Shown in pieces: positions 8,801-21,535 of a DNA stretch of 25,389 nucleotides; within the stretch, counting starts at the first letter, position 1; every line of letters begins with the position of its first letter. This stretch comes from Hypsibius dujardini (Eukaryota; Tardigrada; Eutardigrada; Parachela; Hypsibiidae): assembly GCA_001579985.1 (NCBI GenBank), contig LRSR01011904.1, positions 1-25,389 of the forward strand. The letters run 5' to 3'. The position numbers and the translations under genes were made by a program. The notes below the pieces were generated by a model. That model made no database searches, was not told the DNA's origin, and saw only the letters and a list, made by a program, of their open reading frames with translations.

Positions 8801-9407
8801 TTCAACTGCTTCAGTTGATTAAATAACTGCATTCACGTTCCGCTTACCTGTCCATTCCGCTTATCTGTCCATTGTTTATAGGAATCCTGTTATTTTAACG
8901 AATTTTATTTCATTCCTTTATAAACCACCGGCTCATGTACAAATGTGTACTATTCCTAAATATGTATTTATTTCGTACAAAATGGAACAAATTCTGTCGT
9001 CTCACATTTCACAAAACAACATCACAAGCCGCCACCACCACCACCACCAAGGTCCAACAACAAAATAATTTGCCAAACCCATTCCACACACCATCTACGC
9101 ATCGTGCACATTCTAAAGTGTAGGAGTAGGAGTGCATGTACATGTACACAACAAACAATAGTCTCGCAAACCTTGTTTTTGCATTCCCATTATCATTTTC
9201 ACGAAAAAATGATTTAGTAGTCATGAAGACCGATTCCCCGCAGAAGGCAAAACTAAAATAACTCTTGCTTGTATATGGACACCAGGTTATATCCCCGAGA
9301 AGAAAGAACATGACGAGAAAAAATTCCAGACGGACTGGAAGCAAGCAAAACCGCCTGCAAAAAGCAGACACGTTAAAATCCATTAGAGATGGTGATGAAA
9401 ATGAAAA

Positions 9408-9832
9408 ATACAGACAGACATGCAGACATACAGCTATTCAGACAGATAGTTAAAGAGAAATGCAAAGACAGAGACACAGCAGGAGACAGACATATATAAA
9501 ATGACAGACAGACAGACGAAACGATTAAACAGATATATTATTTGCCGGCAGGCAGGCAGACAGGCAGACAGACAAGAGAGATGTAAACTGGAAATGAGAC
9601 ATGCAGAAAGACATACAGAAAGAAAGAAACAGACAAAACAGAAACACAAAGACGGAAAAACAGACTAGACTGACAGATAGGCAGACAAACGCAGACAAAC
9701 ATAGAAAGAGAATAAGGCAGGTAGGAAACAACAGGCACGCAGACAGGCATGCAAAAAGAAACTGAAAGACACGCAAGACAAACAGACAGATGTAAAAATA
9801 CACAGAAAGACAGACAGACATCTTCCAGCAAG
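9408..9832. repeat. Degenerate GACA microsatellite downstream of XPO5
   Basis: Long, interrupted run of CAGACA/GGCAGACA/AGAAAGACA words just 3' of the XPO5 stop codon. Minus-strand frames through it give Cys-Leu-Ser-Val repeats and are artefacts. Confidence 0.85.
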
Positions 9833-9860
9833 GCAAATCAAGACAAATACCTCCAAAAAA

Positions 9861-11546
9861 TCACCGTCCGTTAATCGGAAACAACGAGGCACTGCTCAAA
9901 ATATCCTCCGACTCAATTTGAGGCTTCTTAGTCTGCGACGGCTGCTTGGCGATTCGCAGCTGCGGCAAATTCGGAATCACCACCTGCAGCTTCTGCATCT
10001 CGCTTAATGGCTTTCCGATCCAGTCGGAGATGATCTTGCGGAACTGCGCCTTCTTCCGCTTCTCGTAGAGGTTCCGCTGGCCCGACTCTGGCCGCACAAA
10101 CAACAGCGAATCCAGTTGCTGGATGGCGTGCTGGTGCTTCTCCACGTCGCAGTCGGCCGGTCGGAGGACCGTCTCCACGTCCGCTGCAAAGAGCGGCTTG
10201 AGGTGGAAATAGGCGTGCAGACCGACGTTCAACAGCATTCCCTGATTCAGTTCGTGCTGGCCATGCACCTTCAAAGCAAAATAGACATATTAACCATGTT
10301 TGATTGATGGATTGGCTTTTGGGTCGAAGAATATCTATCTTCAGCAGCTGATTTACGAATTCAGAAATTTATGAATACTGTCATGCTGCTTCAAAGTTTC
10401 AAGGACAGTTCATGGACTCAATTCAAACACATCAATTATTATTGCTATTTCGGTTGGGCAGATTTGATTCTAAAATAACGACAAGAGTAAAATGGAATTG
10501 AAAAGGCCGGTTTTCCACATTAGTTTTTTTCAATCAAATTTGACGGGATTTCATCTTAGTCGAAATTAAGAGGAAACAGAGTATCGAAGCGTGAGGTCCA
10601 TTCAAAATGTGTAAAATTGAATTCAATTTAAAATGTATATTGCATTTAAAATGGGTATTTAAAATTACTCCGCATAGGAATGGAAAAACTATAATTAGTA
10701 GATAAACTAGTATTCAATAGAATAATTTTAGGCTAGGATATTTATTCAACTAAAAACGAAGGATTTCAAGAGGATTTTTAGTTCGTCTATTTTTGTAACT
10801 AACTATACCTTTCTGTTTAGTTTTGATCAAACTAGCTAAATTTGTTAGTTTATTTGTTTATCGATGGAATTAATTTGCCGCAATAGTTTTGCTTGAAAAT
10901 TTCGATGTTTGTGCTATTTTCACGTCAGTCAGTTCACTAAAGAATACATCCATACTGCACGCATTAATGCGCTAAAATATGCATTTACTTATTTAAATAT
11001 TTCCTAATTTACCTTCAGACCCAACAGCACCGACTGCATAAAGTACTTGACGGCACCGGAATTGAGCGGACTTTCGTTTTGCTCGCCGGGCGGCGGCCGG
11101 GCCAGCCGTGCGATGAGCATTTGAGCAAACTTGGTGAACGCCGCTGAGGAGACGGTGTCGGGCCAGTGGAGCCCGTTGAAAACGGTCAGCAGGATGGCGG
11201 TGGCCAGATCGGCCTCGTGCAGGCACAGCACGCCGAGCGCGGAGATCTCAGGAATGTCCTCAGGCTTGCCGGACTGGATACCGGCCGGGGGCTGACTTGA
11301 GGAGGTGGGGCTGGGACTGTGGGTGCTGCCGCCAGAGTCATCGTCCATGGCGTCATCACGCGACTCATCCGCCGATATTTTGATATGCTTTAATATTGAA
11401 CAAGATTAGACATAAGCGAGTTATAGTATAAACAAGACTTGCCACGTTAGTTCCTCGCTTCAGTTCACTAGTCGCTCTCCCTTTTGTGTGCAAGCTGCCT
11501 GCCTGTCTTCCTGGCTGTCTACGTCTGGCTGTCTACGTCTGTCTAC

Positions 11547-11578
<32 letters not shown>

Positions 11579-12805
11579 TCCCATATCATTGCAATGCCTT
11601 TTCTGTTTGTCTAGCTACTAGCTCTCCTTCCGTTCGTCGGCCTTCTGCGCTTCTGTTGGTTTCTTTTTTGTTCTTGAGCCTGTCTGCATATCCTCCATGC
11701 CTGCACGTATCCCTCTCTTTCCCATTCTGATAGGACCGCACAACGCACCTGATCACAGAGAACCGGCTGCAGTACCAGGCTCCAATAGTCCTTGGTCACC
11801 GACCGCAGCATCACATCCTTGACAATCTCCTCCTGCTCATCACTGTCTAGGTCCAGGTCCTGCCAGTTGGCGTCGAGGATCTTGTGCACCGCCGGACAGA
11901 ACTCCTTCAGCACCGGCACGGCCACCGTGGCGTACGCATCGACGGGGCAGTTTTTAATCAGCACCTGCACCAGCATCCGGATCATGGTGCGCAGGACAAA
12001 CAGGGGCACCACGTCGTCCATGGAAACGTAGCGGAATACGTTGTTCTTGAGCATGCTGGCCAGGTTGGGCACTTGGTAGAACTGAGTGCCGAGGCAGCGA
12101 CCGGCGAAGCCGATAATCTTGCAGACACTCTCAAAGTTGCCCTGCAGCCAGCTGCGGAGCCGTTCGATGGGTATGCTGTTGGGATCAGCTTCCTACATAA
12201 ATACAACGCAATTGCAAAATAAAAAACGTAAAAAAATGTCTTCTGATAAAGAAAAACTAAAACTAAAAACATTAGCAATTATTTATTTAATTTGGTGGAG
12301 AACTAAGAATGTGAAGATTTTTCGTCTTGCCAAGTGAAAACTGTTTCTTTCATGAAGGAAATAAACCAATGATGTATATACCTACAAACATAATAGTATT
12401 GCATACCTGAGCAAAGGTACCGAAGATTGGTCTGAGGACATTCTTCTTTTCCGCCGCCGGAATTTTCAAAATATCCCGATTCTCCTTGTGAATGAGACTC
12501 CTCGACGAGGCCAGCCGCAGCCGAAGGAGGCAGTCAATCAGCAGCACCGCATTGTCAAGCAGAGAGATGACCGGCGCGTCGGTAAACTTCATATTGACAA
12601 AGGTCGAGGCGATGATGTTGGAGCAGAAAAAGAGCTGCTTCCGCCGACTGGCCATCTGAAAAGGTGAAAGTTAAGCAAAATTCCAGTCAGACAGACAGGC
12701 AGACAGACAGGCAGACAGAGAGGCAGGTAGACAAGCAGGTTCATGATACGGCAGGGAGACAGACAGATTAGGTTAACTGACAGATCGGTTAACAGATAGA
12801 TAGAC

Positions 12806-12845
<40 letters not shown>

Positions 12846-15800
12846 TAACTGAGTAATACACATAGACTAACAGACAGACAGATTAACTGAGTAATACACA
12901 TAGACTAACAGACAGACAGATAAATAAAACAGACAGACAAACCAACAGACCGACACACAGATAAAAAGGGAGGGCGGACAGATTAACAGGCAAACAAACA
13001 CCAGAGAGAGACAAGGAGATAGATAACCAGACAAATAAATAGCCACATAAGACAGACAGACAGCCAGATAAAGGGAAAAAAAGACGGGCAGTCAAAGCCA
13101 GGCAAACATACCTCAGCATTCTCGAAGCCAAGGCTGAGAGACTGATCCAGGCCGAAGAAGGTGATAAACCGCTCAATGGAGCGGAGCGAGTCGCAAAAGT
13201 CCGGTGAATTCCAAAAGGGTGTAACTGCGACTAGAATCTCCTTGGCCAAGTGCGACTGCTTCTCCACGTCGCCGCAGTCCTTAGTGACGGTGATAAGACC
13301 GTCGAGGAGGGCACAACGGTCGGTGGTAGTCAACTGGTAGCTGAAAACATCGCGGACAGACGCGAGGATTTCATCGTACCGCTCCACCATTGACTTGGTC
13401 ATGTACTTGCAGAACTGGCTGAAAAAGTTGGTGGCATGCCGGTGTAGCTCGGTGACAGGGTCGTCGGGCACCTTTTCCGTCGCTCCTACAAATGAAGTCA
13501 TCCAATTTTAAATCGCAGGCCGCTATCGCTCTGGGGGGGGGGACAGACACAAAAAATTGACACAGACAGACCGAATGAACAGTCAAATATTCCGAACATA
13601 ACAAGAAAACCTACAGCGACGCAGGTAGACAACTTAACACCCAAATAGGCGACATTCAGACAAGTTCACAACAAGCCCCAAAATATACAGACAGACACGC
13701 ACGGAGAAAATGTACAGACGCCGCCAACCGCTTCCTCACTCCCTTGGAGACAGAAGAGTTAACAGCCATGCCATATAGGCTGATAATCAGACAGAAACAC
13801 ACAGTCACTTCCTCACAGACAGGAGACGAGGACAGAGTCATCACAACAAAACTACCAATAACCACAGGCGGAGGCAGATGCGTAGACAGGCAAATGTTCA
13901 GACACAGAAACGGACACAGGCAGGCAGACAGAGCACCAAACCAACTACCGGATAGCGAGACAATCAGACAAGACAGCGGAACTGGCTGACAACTCAAAAA
14001 ACCTACCGAAAAATTGACAGACAGACAAACACATAAGAGACACAGACACACAGGCGGACGGTCAAACAGGCAAGCAGACAGACAGACAGGTGAATACACG
14101 GACGTACAGACAATCAGGGCGAAAGACAAATAAACAGACACACACACAGGCAGTTGCTTCCTACCTGGACTCAAAGTCCTCGTAAGCAGCATCAAATCAA
14201 ACTTAATAATCCTCCCTAGAATCTCCAACGAAGCGGCCCGCTGCTCCGGCGGCGCATTCGGTATGAAGGAATTGGCGATCCTGGAGATGCAAGTTAAGGT
14301 GTACGACCGCAACTGCGGATTCTGCTGGACCGGGACATTGGCCTGGAAGGCCATCAACCGTTCAATCAGCTGGAAGGCAAACCGCCGGTACTGGTCGCGG
14401 ATCGTGGTCGGCACGGACTTTGCCGTGTTGTCGGTGATGATCTGCACGGCGGTCCAGCGGTCCTCCTCCTGCTCGCCAGTGTCCATCAGCGATTGCAGCG
14501 CCGTAAAGGAGAACTCAAGAAATTCAGAGGGCGCGCAGCAGGCCATCCGGCGGATCAGTTCGGAAACGCGCAACCGGTAACCGACCGTGAACTCCTTAAA
14601 GGCCGTATCCTGATGGAGAAAGTCCATCTCGAGGAAGGTGTTGGTGGTGGAGAGCTTGGTCAGGAGGAGCATGTTCGAACAAGCCTGAAAGAGCAAAAAC
14701 GGATGTATATTTCAATAGCAACTTTATTAAGTCACTTAAAAGTCGCATTTTTGTACTCAATCAAGTCAACGTTTTCAAGTTAATTTTTCTACATGCACAA
14801 TTCTATTTAAAATTTATGTTACAGTACATAGCCGAAGACTCGATAGACTAAATGTTAAACTTACCCGCAAGAGTGGAATGGACGTCGGGACCACTTCCGG
14901 TCGCTCCCGGATAACCTTATTTCCCCAGATGGTCAGCCAGGCATTAAGGGCTGTATTACAGATGACCGGGCTCTCGTGACTGGTCAAGCGGGTGAGGGTT
15001 TCGATGTACAGGGCGAAATTCGGCTGATTAGCCGTGAGGAAGGACGGGAGCTCCTCGAGGTTGGCCAGCTGCAGGGCGATCGCCACGAAGGTTTCACAGA
15101 ATTTCTTGAAAGACGTGTAGGTCGGCTCCGTAAATGGACCGGGATAATTGACAATCCTCAACAGGACCTACAGCAGTCAATCAAAATTTTGACATTCTGA
15201 CATTCGAATACTTTCAAAATCAATGCCTCATTCGTCACTCGGTCAATCAATCACTTGCAGTGACTGCAAACTATCAAGGAGCTCTTTTCCTAACGGATTT
15301 CAAGTCAGACTTCAAAAATCAAATACATTGAAAAGAGCAGTACTATACAATCAATAAAATATTTTATTTAACTGAAAAAAAATATATAAAGTAATAATAA
15401 TACAATCTCAAGAAGAAATTTCAGCCTTCTGATTTTAACTTAGAAAACCTGACGCGGAAAATGCATTTTGGAACTATAAAGTATATACATATTCAAACAA
15501 TTCGAATCGTTCATAGCTCAAATTCACTGACCTGAAAATATTTTGATTCCGAGAAGACTCGAAGCACAAGCTTCACATCCTCCTTCTTGGAGTATTTCCG
15601 ACTGAGCATACAGCAGAGAAAGTCGCCAGCTTCCAGCACCAGCGCTTCGTCGTTGATGGTCTGGAAGAGCATCGTGTCGATGAGGATGCCGTCGTTGCTC
15701 CAGACCGACTTGACCTGGGTGAACTCCCCGATGGCCGAGCACAGACGGAGAATGTGGATGGCCACCGGACGGAGATTGCCGGCAGCAGCCTGGTTCAAGC

Positions 15801-17827
15801 ACCGCACCAGGAAGGGAATGAACACCGGCATCACCTGCATCAGCGCGTCGGCCAGTTCGCGGTGGCGCTGCTGCGGCAGCGAACGGAACTGCATCAAGTC
15901 TTCGATGAACCTGATATAAGGAAAAATATATAAATCTACTCGGTCTCCATTCAACGAATCAATGGCTTGTCGACTACACAAAAATCTCGCTGTTGGAAAA
16001 CAGAGCTAAAACTAAACTAAAAGTTTTAGTGACTAATTTCCAATTTCAGTTTTGTAGTTTCTGAAAAACAGCTAAGCTAAAAATGTTGATGCCTAAGGAT
16101 TAGACTAAGAAAAACTCGTAAAACGAAAAATAGTGAACTAATTAATTAGACTAAAGTTAAAATAAAAATCCATAGTCACTTTTAGTTGACTAAAAAAGTA
16201 ATTAGTCGAATAAATCTAGTTGTAGGAGCAAAATCCCAAGTTCATCGCGAATAAAAAAAATTTAACCGGTGTGATCCCACCAAAACTATTCCTCAGCCAA
16301 ATTACAAAGGTTTGATAACACTGGGAGATTGGTGTGCTGCCTTCCTGACAAACCGTATAAAAACCCAAGAATTCACAGCAGAATGTTTTGCTCTTATTCG
16401 ATTCGCCATTCTAGATCAATCCCATAAAATCGATTCACCATAGCGGAACATTTTGCAGATTTCGAGGGGCGGAGGTGCGTTACTACGGACGGAGACTGGA
16501 AGCTTCCCCTCGAACAGGAAGTACTAAAGCTAAACATTTCTTATCAATCGCTCGATCAATCGAACGCTCGTTAACTCAATAAAAATACAAAATACAAGTT
16601 TCCTGAACAGACTGACTGTTCACCAATCAATCAACCAATCACACGAGCGGATCGCTCAACAAGCTTCGTTCATACTTAAAATCCGGTGCACAGACCGGAA
16701 ACTTTCGAAACAATGTCGCACTGAATCGGCAGTAAACAAGAACCTATTCGACCAGAACAGGACATCCTACCTCAGGAAAACCAGGATGATAATCTGCAAC
16801 TGCACCGGCCCTAGCGCGCTCAGCGTCTCCATCTCCTGGAGCATTGCCGGCCACTGCTGCGGCCACTCGCGCTTAATCATCTCCACCACAATCTTCCCGA
16901 TGCCGTCCAGAATAAATGGCTCCGCCCGCTGCTGCTGACCCTGGCCTTGACCAGTTCCTGCATCCATGCCGGAAATGAGCTGGAAGACGACATTCTTCAT
17001 GAGGACCTTCTGCTCCGGCTTCATCTGCGGCCAGTTGAACTTGACAATGTCCTCGAGGAACTGCAGCCCGATGTGGACGATGGCGGGATTCCACGCTACC
17101 GCGCCGGTGTTCTGCGCCAACGCGGCGCCCAACTCCAGACGATGGTCGATGGAGAGGGTCTTTTTTATGGTTTCATAACTGTGGTAGGCCTGTGGAGAGT
17201 TTTCAATGGTTTAATGACCCGATCACTGGTAAGAGAATTTAAATTAAATAACATCTGTATTAATTTGTCATTCAATTTAAATTTCGCACAACTGTGTAAT
17301 ATTGTTAAATTAAAAAATCGTCACAAAAATGGCCTTTAAACATAAATTTCAGAAAATGTTTCAAATGTTAATATAAAATTTAGTGGAAATATAAATTAAA
17401 TGAATCATTTTTAATTTTACTCAAATCGATTTTCCATGACGATTGATTTGCCATTTATATATTATTGATTTATAATTCATTGATGATAAAATTAACTGAC
17501 TAGCATTTTAAATTAATGTTTAACTTGAATTTAGCATTTTAATTTCAGTATTTAATTTTAATATTTTAAATTTAGACATTTTAATTTCAGAATTTTAATT
17601 TAGAATTTGAATGGCATTTTATTGAAAATCGATTAACAGTCACATTTTGCCCAGTCGAATTTTATCTTGATTTTAATTTAAAATCAGCAGGCTTGATTGT
17701 AGTTAGAGCAAACCTGAAGGCGCTGGTCGTTCGGCACGGCCGGGTCCACCATCGCGTTCGCCACCTGGCGCATCCGACGCAGCTCGTCCTCAGTCAGGTG
17801 TTGGAGCTTCATCTTTCCGCTATCCAT
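9861..17827 (-). CDS. XPO5: Exportin-5, RanGTP-dependent exporter of pre-miRNA (10 coding exons, 1194 aa)
   Basis: CDS is the complement of exons 17827..17714, 17189..16771, 15910..15532, 15167..14865, 14684..14165, 13485..13112, 12655..12407, 12192..11749, 11387..11013 and 10268..9861. All introns are GT-AG and every phase matches. The 1195 codons including TGA are close to human XPO5 (about 1200 aa). The protein starts MDSGKMKLQHLTEDELRRM, and the N-terminal importin-beta region shows HIGLQFLEDIVKFNW (about 77-91), IVVEMIKREWPQQWP (about 138-152) and FIEDLMQFRSLPQQRHREL. Later exons carry helical HEAT-repeat sequence, with an acidic DDAMDDDSGG insert in exon 9. By family it binds RanGTP and the 2-nt 3' overhang of pre-miRNA and carries the hairpin from nucleus to cytoplasm for Dicer. 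The start at 17827 is chosen because no in-frame ATG precedes it in that exon. Three introns hold GACA/TGTC tracts. Confidence 0.95.
10677..10865. repeat. TTAGT-rich dispersed repeat, copy 2 (XPO5 intron 9)
   Basis: AT-rich stretch with repeated TTTTTAGTT, AACTAAAAAC, TAGTTTTGATCAAACTAG and TTAGTTTATTTG words, like the elements at 1341-1545 and 15990-16225. It lies wholly inside XPO5 intron 9 (10269-11012). Confidence 0.45.
11497..11577. repeat. CTGT microsatellite in XPO5 intron 8
   Basis: (CTGT)n preceded by CTGGCTGTCTACGT repeats. It lies inside the 361-bp intron 11388-11748. Orientation is opposite to the tracts in introns 5 and 6. Confidence 0.9.
12687..13085. repeat. GACA microsatellite in XPO5 intron 6, with a 38-bp duplication
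   Basis: Interrupted GACA/GATA tract filling most of the intron 12656-13111. Inside it a 38-bp unit beginning TAACTGAGTAATACACATAG is exactly duplicated (12846-12883 and 12884-12921), showing recent local expansion. Confidence 0.85.
13540..14150. repeat. Degenerate GACA-rich tract in XPO5 intron 5
   Basis: GACAGA-rich, strongly interrupted repeat occupying most of the intron 13486-14164. On the minus (coding) strand the exon 5 frame stays open through about 500 nt of it, giving Cys/Leu/Ser/Val-rich sequence that is not family-like. Confidence 0.75.
15990..16225. repeat. TTAGT-rich dispersed repeat, copy 3 (XPO5 intron 2)
   Basis: Contains AAAAGTTTTAGTGACTAATTT on the left and TTTTAGTTGACTAAAAAAG with AATTAGTCGAATAAA on the right. 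It is the reverse-complement relative of the element at 1341-1545. It lies inside the 860-bp intron 15911-16770. Confidence 0.6.
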
Positions 17828-17985
17828 CGGGACGTACTGCACTACGCCCGGGATGTGGAAAGACCGCAGCTGGTGAGGCAAACGCTGTTGATGGGAAGGT
17901 GCGGCGTCTTCAGCGACGTTTCTCAGCTTCCGATTTTTTACACCACGGAAGACGGCTTTACGGGATCGTCTTCTGCGCTGCTAAT

Positions 17986-19295
17986 TCATGGGTAAACGTC
18001 AGGGCTGTCCGATAAAAATCTGAAAATATAAACATGTTGCGCCCGGGTGGTCGGAAGATACGATCCGAATGCGACAACAGTCTGTGATGAAGCCGTCTAC
18101 CGATTCTGATTCTTCAAAAAATCCATGGTAGGCTTACCTGAATGTGTCAGCGGCAAAATCGACGGTAAATTTAATTAGGATTCTGGAAAAAAATCTGAAA
18201 AAGACGACAAACTCTATTTCAGTAGTGAAATACAACTGAAGACAGAAAATGCGAAGACGTCTTTTCTAACTTTACATTAAAAAAACTATTTCAAGTGTCA
18301 TTTACCTTTCTCCTTCAGCAGCGGAAAAAGAGCACCACCTTCTTCGCAGACTTCAACAAACTCTGAAAATGCAAACAGTCAATAATAATAAGACTAACGA
18401 ACTATTTAGGGGAAAGAAGAGTAGAAACTGCGAAAAAACGGAAAGCTATCACTCCTTTTCTAATTTTGAAAAACACGAATTTGATCTATCCTCTGCTATT
18501 TCACCTTGATTCGAGCAATAAATGCCTGCCTCATCAATAGAAAAAAATTGTAGGTAAAAATCAAAAACACCAAGGTGAAAAAAATTGGAAGAAAATGGGA
18601 CGCCATCGGGGAAAATTATCCTTAAGTTCCTCGATTTATTCCAGCACAAGAACGGTCAAAACTTTCAGGGTTCTCAGTAAAATTATATAGCAGAATGATT
18701 ACCAAATCCGTTAAAAACCCCTGCGGAGAAGTTTCAGGGACATAAGTGCGTGAAAACTGCATTTAATCAAGCTGGTGAAAGAGACATCATCAATGTCTGC
18801 GCGAGCTTTTTCTCGATTTTCCACAAAATTATCGGACAAACCTTCGGCAGTTAAACCCCGAAATTCAATAGCAAGATCAATGCCGTTGTTGTAAATAATT
18901 AGAGGAATGCAAGTGTGGCTGCGTTCCAGCTGGGAAATCGCATTAAAAAAGGATGTTGCAATAATTTTGCAGAATTCATCAGAAAAGTTTTCATTTTGTG
19001 CCGACTGTGGTTTTGAAATCAGCTGCGACGCGTTGAAACAAAATGATCGACCGAACGTGGCAGGTGCGTAGGAGTAGGACCTGTCTGGTGTATGGAGGGC
19101 TAGAGTAGGCGCATCGGTACGCAATTTTGCCTCGTTTTCTAGGCTTTGCATTTCGCGTTGTTGTGATTTTAAAATTGAGCATTTTGCAGTTCGCCGGTTC
19201 CCGACGACTACCTTGTCCATACGGAAAGGTTTCCAAAAACTCATTAGGTAGGAAAAAATATATCGATTGCAGCAAGTTGCTTTTTTAATTACCAT
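17986..19295 (-). CDS. Unrecognised predicted protein upstream of XPO5 (5 exons, about 213 aa)
   Basis: The main exon runs from the ATG at 19295 to a donor GAAG|GTTTGT at 18842. It continues in frame through a 21-nt microexon (18525..18505), 18362..18306, 18213..18138 and 18019..17986 (TGA). All phases agree and the total is 214 codons. Without splicing, the first exon stays open to a stop at 18711 (194 aa), so a single-exon gene with AATAAA near 18635 is the alternative. Sequence landmarks are MDKVVVGNRRTAKCSI, SDEFCKIIATSFFNAI, CIPLIIYNNGIDLAIEF, and, if spliced, EFVEVCEEGGALFPLLKEK and ILIKFTVDFAADTF. I do not recognise the family. There is no signal peptide. Translation might begin at the internal Met (MDKVVV) near 19220. 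It shares a 196-bp divergent intergenic region with LMF2 and ends only 158 bp before the XPO5 ATG. Confidence 0.42.
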
Positions 19296-19491
19296 GTGGG
19301 TTTGCCTTGTGGGTCGGCGTGTCTTGATTTTTATTAATCAACTTTGTGGGATTGCGGTGTGGTTGATTGACTTGATTAGATTGAAAAATACAAATCAAGC
19401 GAATAGATCAATCAACCGCAGAACGACTTGCTAAATTGCTCAGAGTTTTTTCTTTTTGTAGTCTGCTGAACCTCCTTGCTCGATTGCCATC
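19296..19491. promoter_or_regulatory. Divergent intergenic region (predicted gene and LMF2)
   Basis: 196 bp between the ATG at 19295 (minus) and the LMF2 ATG at 19492 (plus). It would have to hold both promoters and 5' UTRs, and contains TTGATTGA/TCAATCAA words on both sides of centre. No clear TATA box is seen on either strand. The bidirectional promoter is inferred from geometry. Confidence 0.4.
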
Positions 19492-21490
19492 ATGGCGCTA
19501 TCGGATGGGCAAGTCCACGTCCACAATCTCTTTCTGTGGTCGATGGCGGTCATCTATCTCTTCGCCTTCGCGTCGCTCTACCACCAGCTTCCCGGCTTGT
19601 ATGGCGACAATGGAATCCTCCCGGTCGCCAAGGACATTGTCAAAAGCCCCCCTCTTGGTTTGTTTTGTCTTTCCTCAGTTTTCAACATTTATTTAGGTCG
19701 GATAAAAAGAGTATTGAACGGTCGCTTGGTTCAGTTTGGTTGCTTTGACTTTTCCAGTGACACTATCACTCCTTGTTTAATCAATTAATCATCGCTATTC
19801 TTGCTTAATTAACGTATTTAAAGTAGAATAAATATTTAAATATATTTAAATCCACCGGTAGATTTCGATTAAATAAAAAAAATATTTAATGTAAAAGAAA
19901 ATTCACATGTTCAGCATCTAAAATGAGATTTTAAATAAAAAATGTTAGCATTTAAGATAATATTTTAGATAAACATCCTAACGTTTATAGAAAATTTAGC
20001 AATTCTGAATAAAAATGTGCTTTTAAATATCGATTTCTAGTTTTGTGACTTTAAGTAAAATAAAAACGTATTTTATTTAATATCAGAACTCGCTTTCTGA
20101 GCTCTTGAAAAATATTTTTTAATATATTTGAGCAACACTAATCAGCGCATTGACTGACCTGTGCTTGATTGATTAATTTGCAAAAAAGTGTACATTCTAA
20201 ATGCGAATAACACTAATCAACGCACTGATTGAACTATGCTTGATTGCTCAATTTGCAAAGCGTATATTGTAAATGCGGAACCTATTTTTTATTCCTTCAC
20301 ATTTTCTGGGTGTTTTGCTTTAATTCAAATTGTCTTTCAATTTGTCGTCCCTGATCCTTGTAGAGTTCTCGCGGCTGGTGCACTACGTCCAACATGTCAA
20401 GCCCACGCTGTTGTGGGTGACACAGGCGCTGAAAATCGACGTCCAGACAGGAATGGATATTTTGGCGCTGACCGGCATCGCCTTGGCATCGTGCGCCATC
20501 ATCACGCGTTTCGCCAGGAATATATTCGTATTTGGTGCTCTTTGGACGCTGTACCTGTCGCTGCATTCAGTATGTTTCCATTGTCCATTGGGCTGAAACA
20601 AGCGAAAGAAGCGTTTATCAATCTGTTGGCTGTCTTTTATTCTTTTCCCAATGTATTGATTGGTTCATTGAATTATTGAATGACTGTCAGTTTTAAAAAT
20701 GCCGTATGCTTGCCATTGCGGTCTACTATTGACTGATCTTCTGAATGACTGGATTATACCGGATTCCATCTGCATTTTTGTTTTGGTTGCTCGCAGGTTG
20801 GGAACGTGTTTCTTTGGTTCCAATGGTAAGGAAGTTTACGCTCCAATGGACGCCGGTGTTGCTACTTTGGACTTGCATAGCATTAGTCGTTTTGTTTTAC
20901 TTCCAGGGACGCCTTGCTGCTGGAGGCCGGCTTTCTGACCTTCATCTTCGCCCCGATTCCGCTGATCATGCCAGCTCGTTTGCACGCCCAACTGGCTAGC
21001 ATCAGCATGTGGCCGGTTAAGTGGCTGCTCTTCCGGCTGATGTTCATGACCGCCATCGTCAAACTACAGAGCGGCTGCCAGACTTGGTGGAAGCTGACCG
21101 GTAGGACTGACCGTTAAAGTCATCATCGGGATGCGTACATAATTGAGGATGTTTTCTTCCTTAGCTTTGCAGCACCTCTATGAAACACAGGGCTTGCCGC
21201 ACTTCCTTGGCTGGTACTGGCACCAAATGCCCAATTGGTTCCACTCGCTCACTCTCCTTTATGCCCTCTTCACGGACCTGGTTACTCCGTGGTTCTTCTT
21301 CGCGCCCACGCGGGGTCTCCGGAAGTTCGCATTCTACAATCAGGCAAGAGCAAGACTGATTTGATGAAGCGCTGATAGACAGCAGACAGACGCAAACAGA
21401 CGCACAGACAGACACGCATGAAGACAGACAGACAGACACAGAGACACAGAGAGACACATAAAGACAGACAGATAGACAGACAGACAGACA

Positions 21491-21535
<45 letters not shown>

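Noticed and set aside
9009-9383. 124-codon minus-strand open frame with hydrophobic runs
   Set aside because: The Val run comes from a CCACCA repeat on the other strand, and no splice partners or known domain are seen.
9434-9892. Several overlapping Cys-Leu-Ser-Val-rich open frames
   Set aside because: They are translations of the stop-free TGTC/GACA microsatellite, seen equally in all frames.
16440-16520. Third copy of the MITE-like family in XPO5 intron 2 (AGGGGCGGAGGTGCG)
   Set aside because: Only a short GC-rich word is shared and neither arm could be followed.
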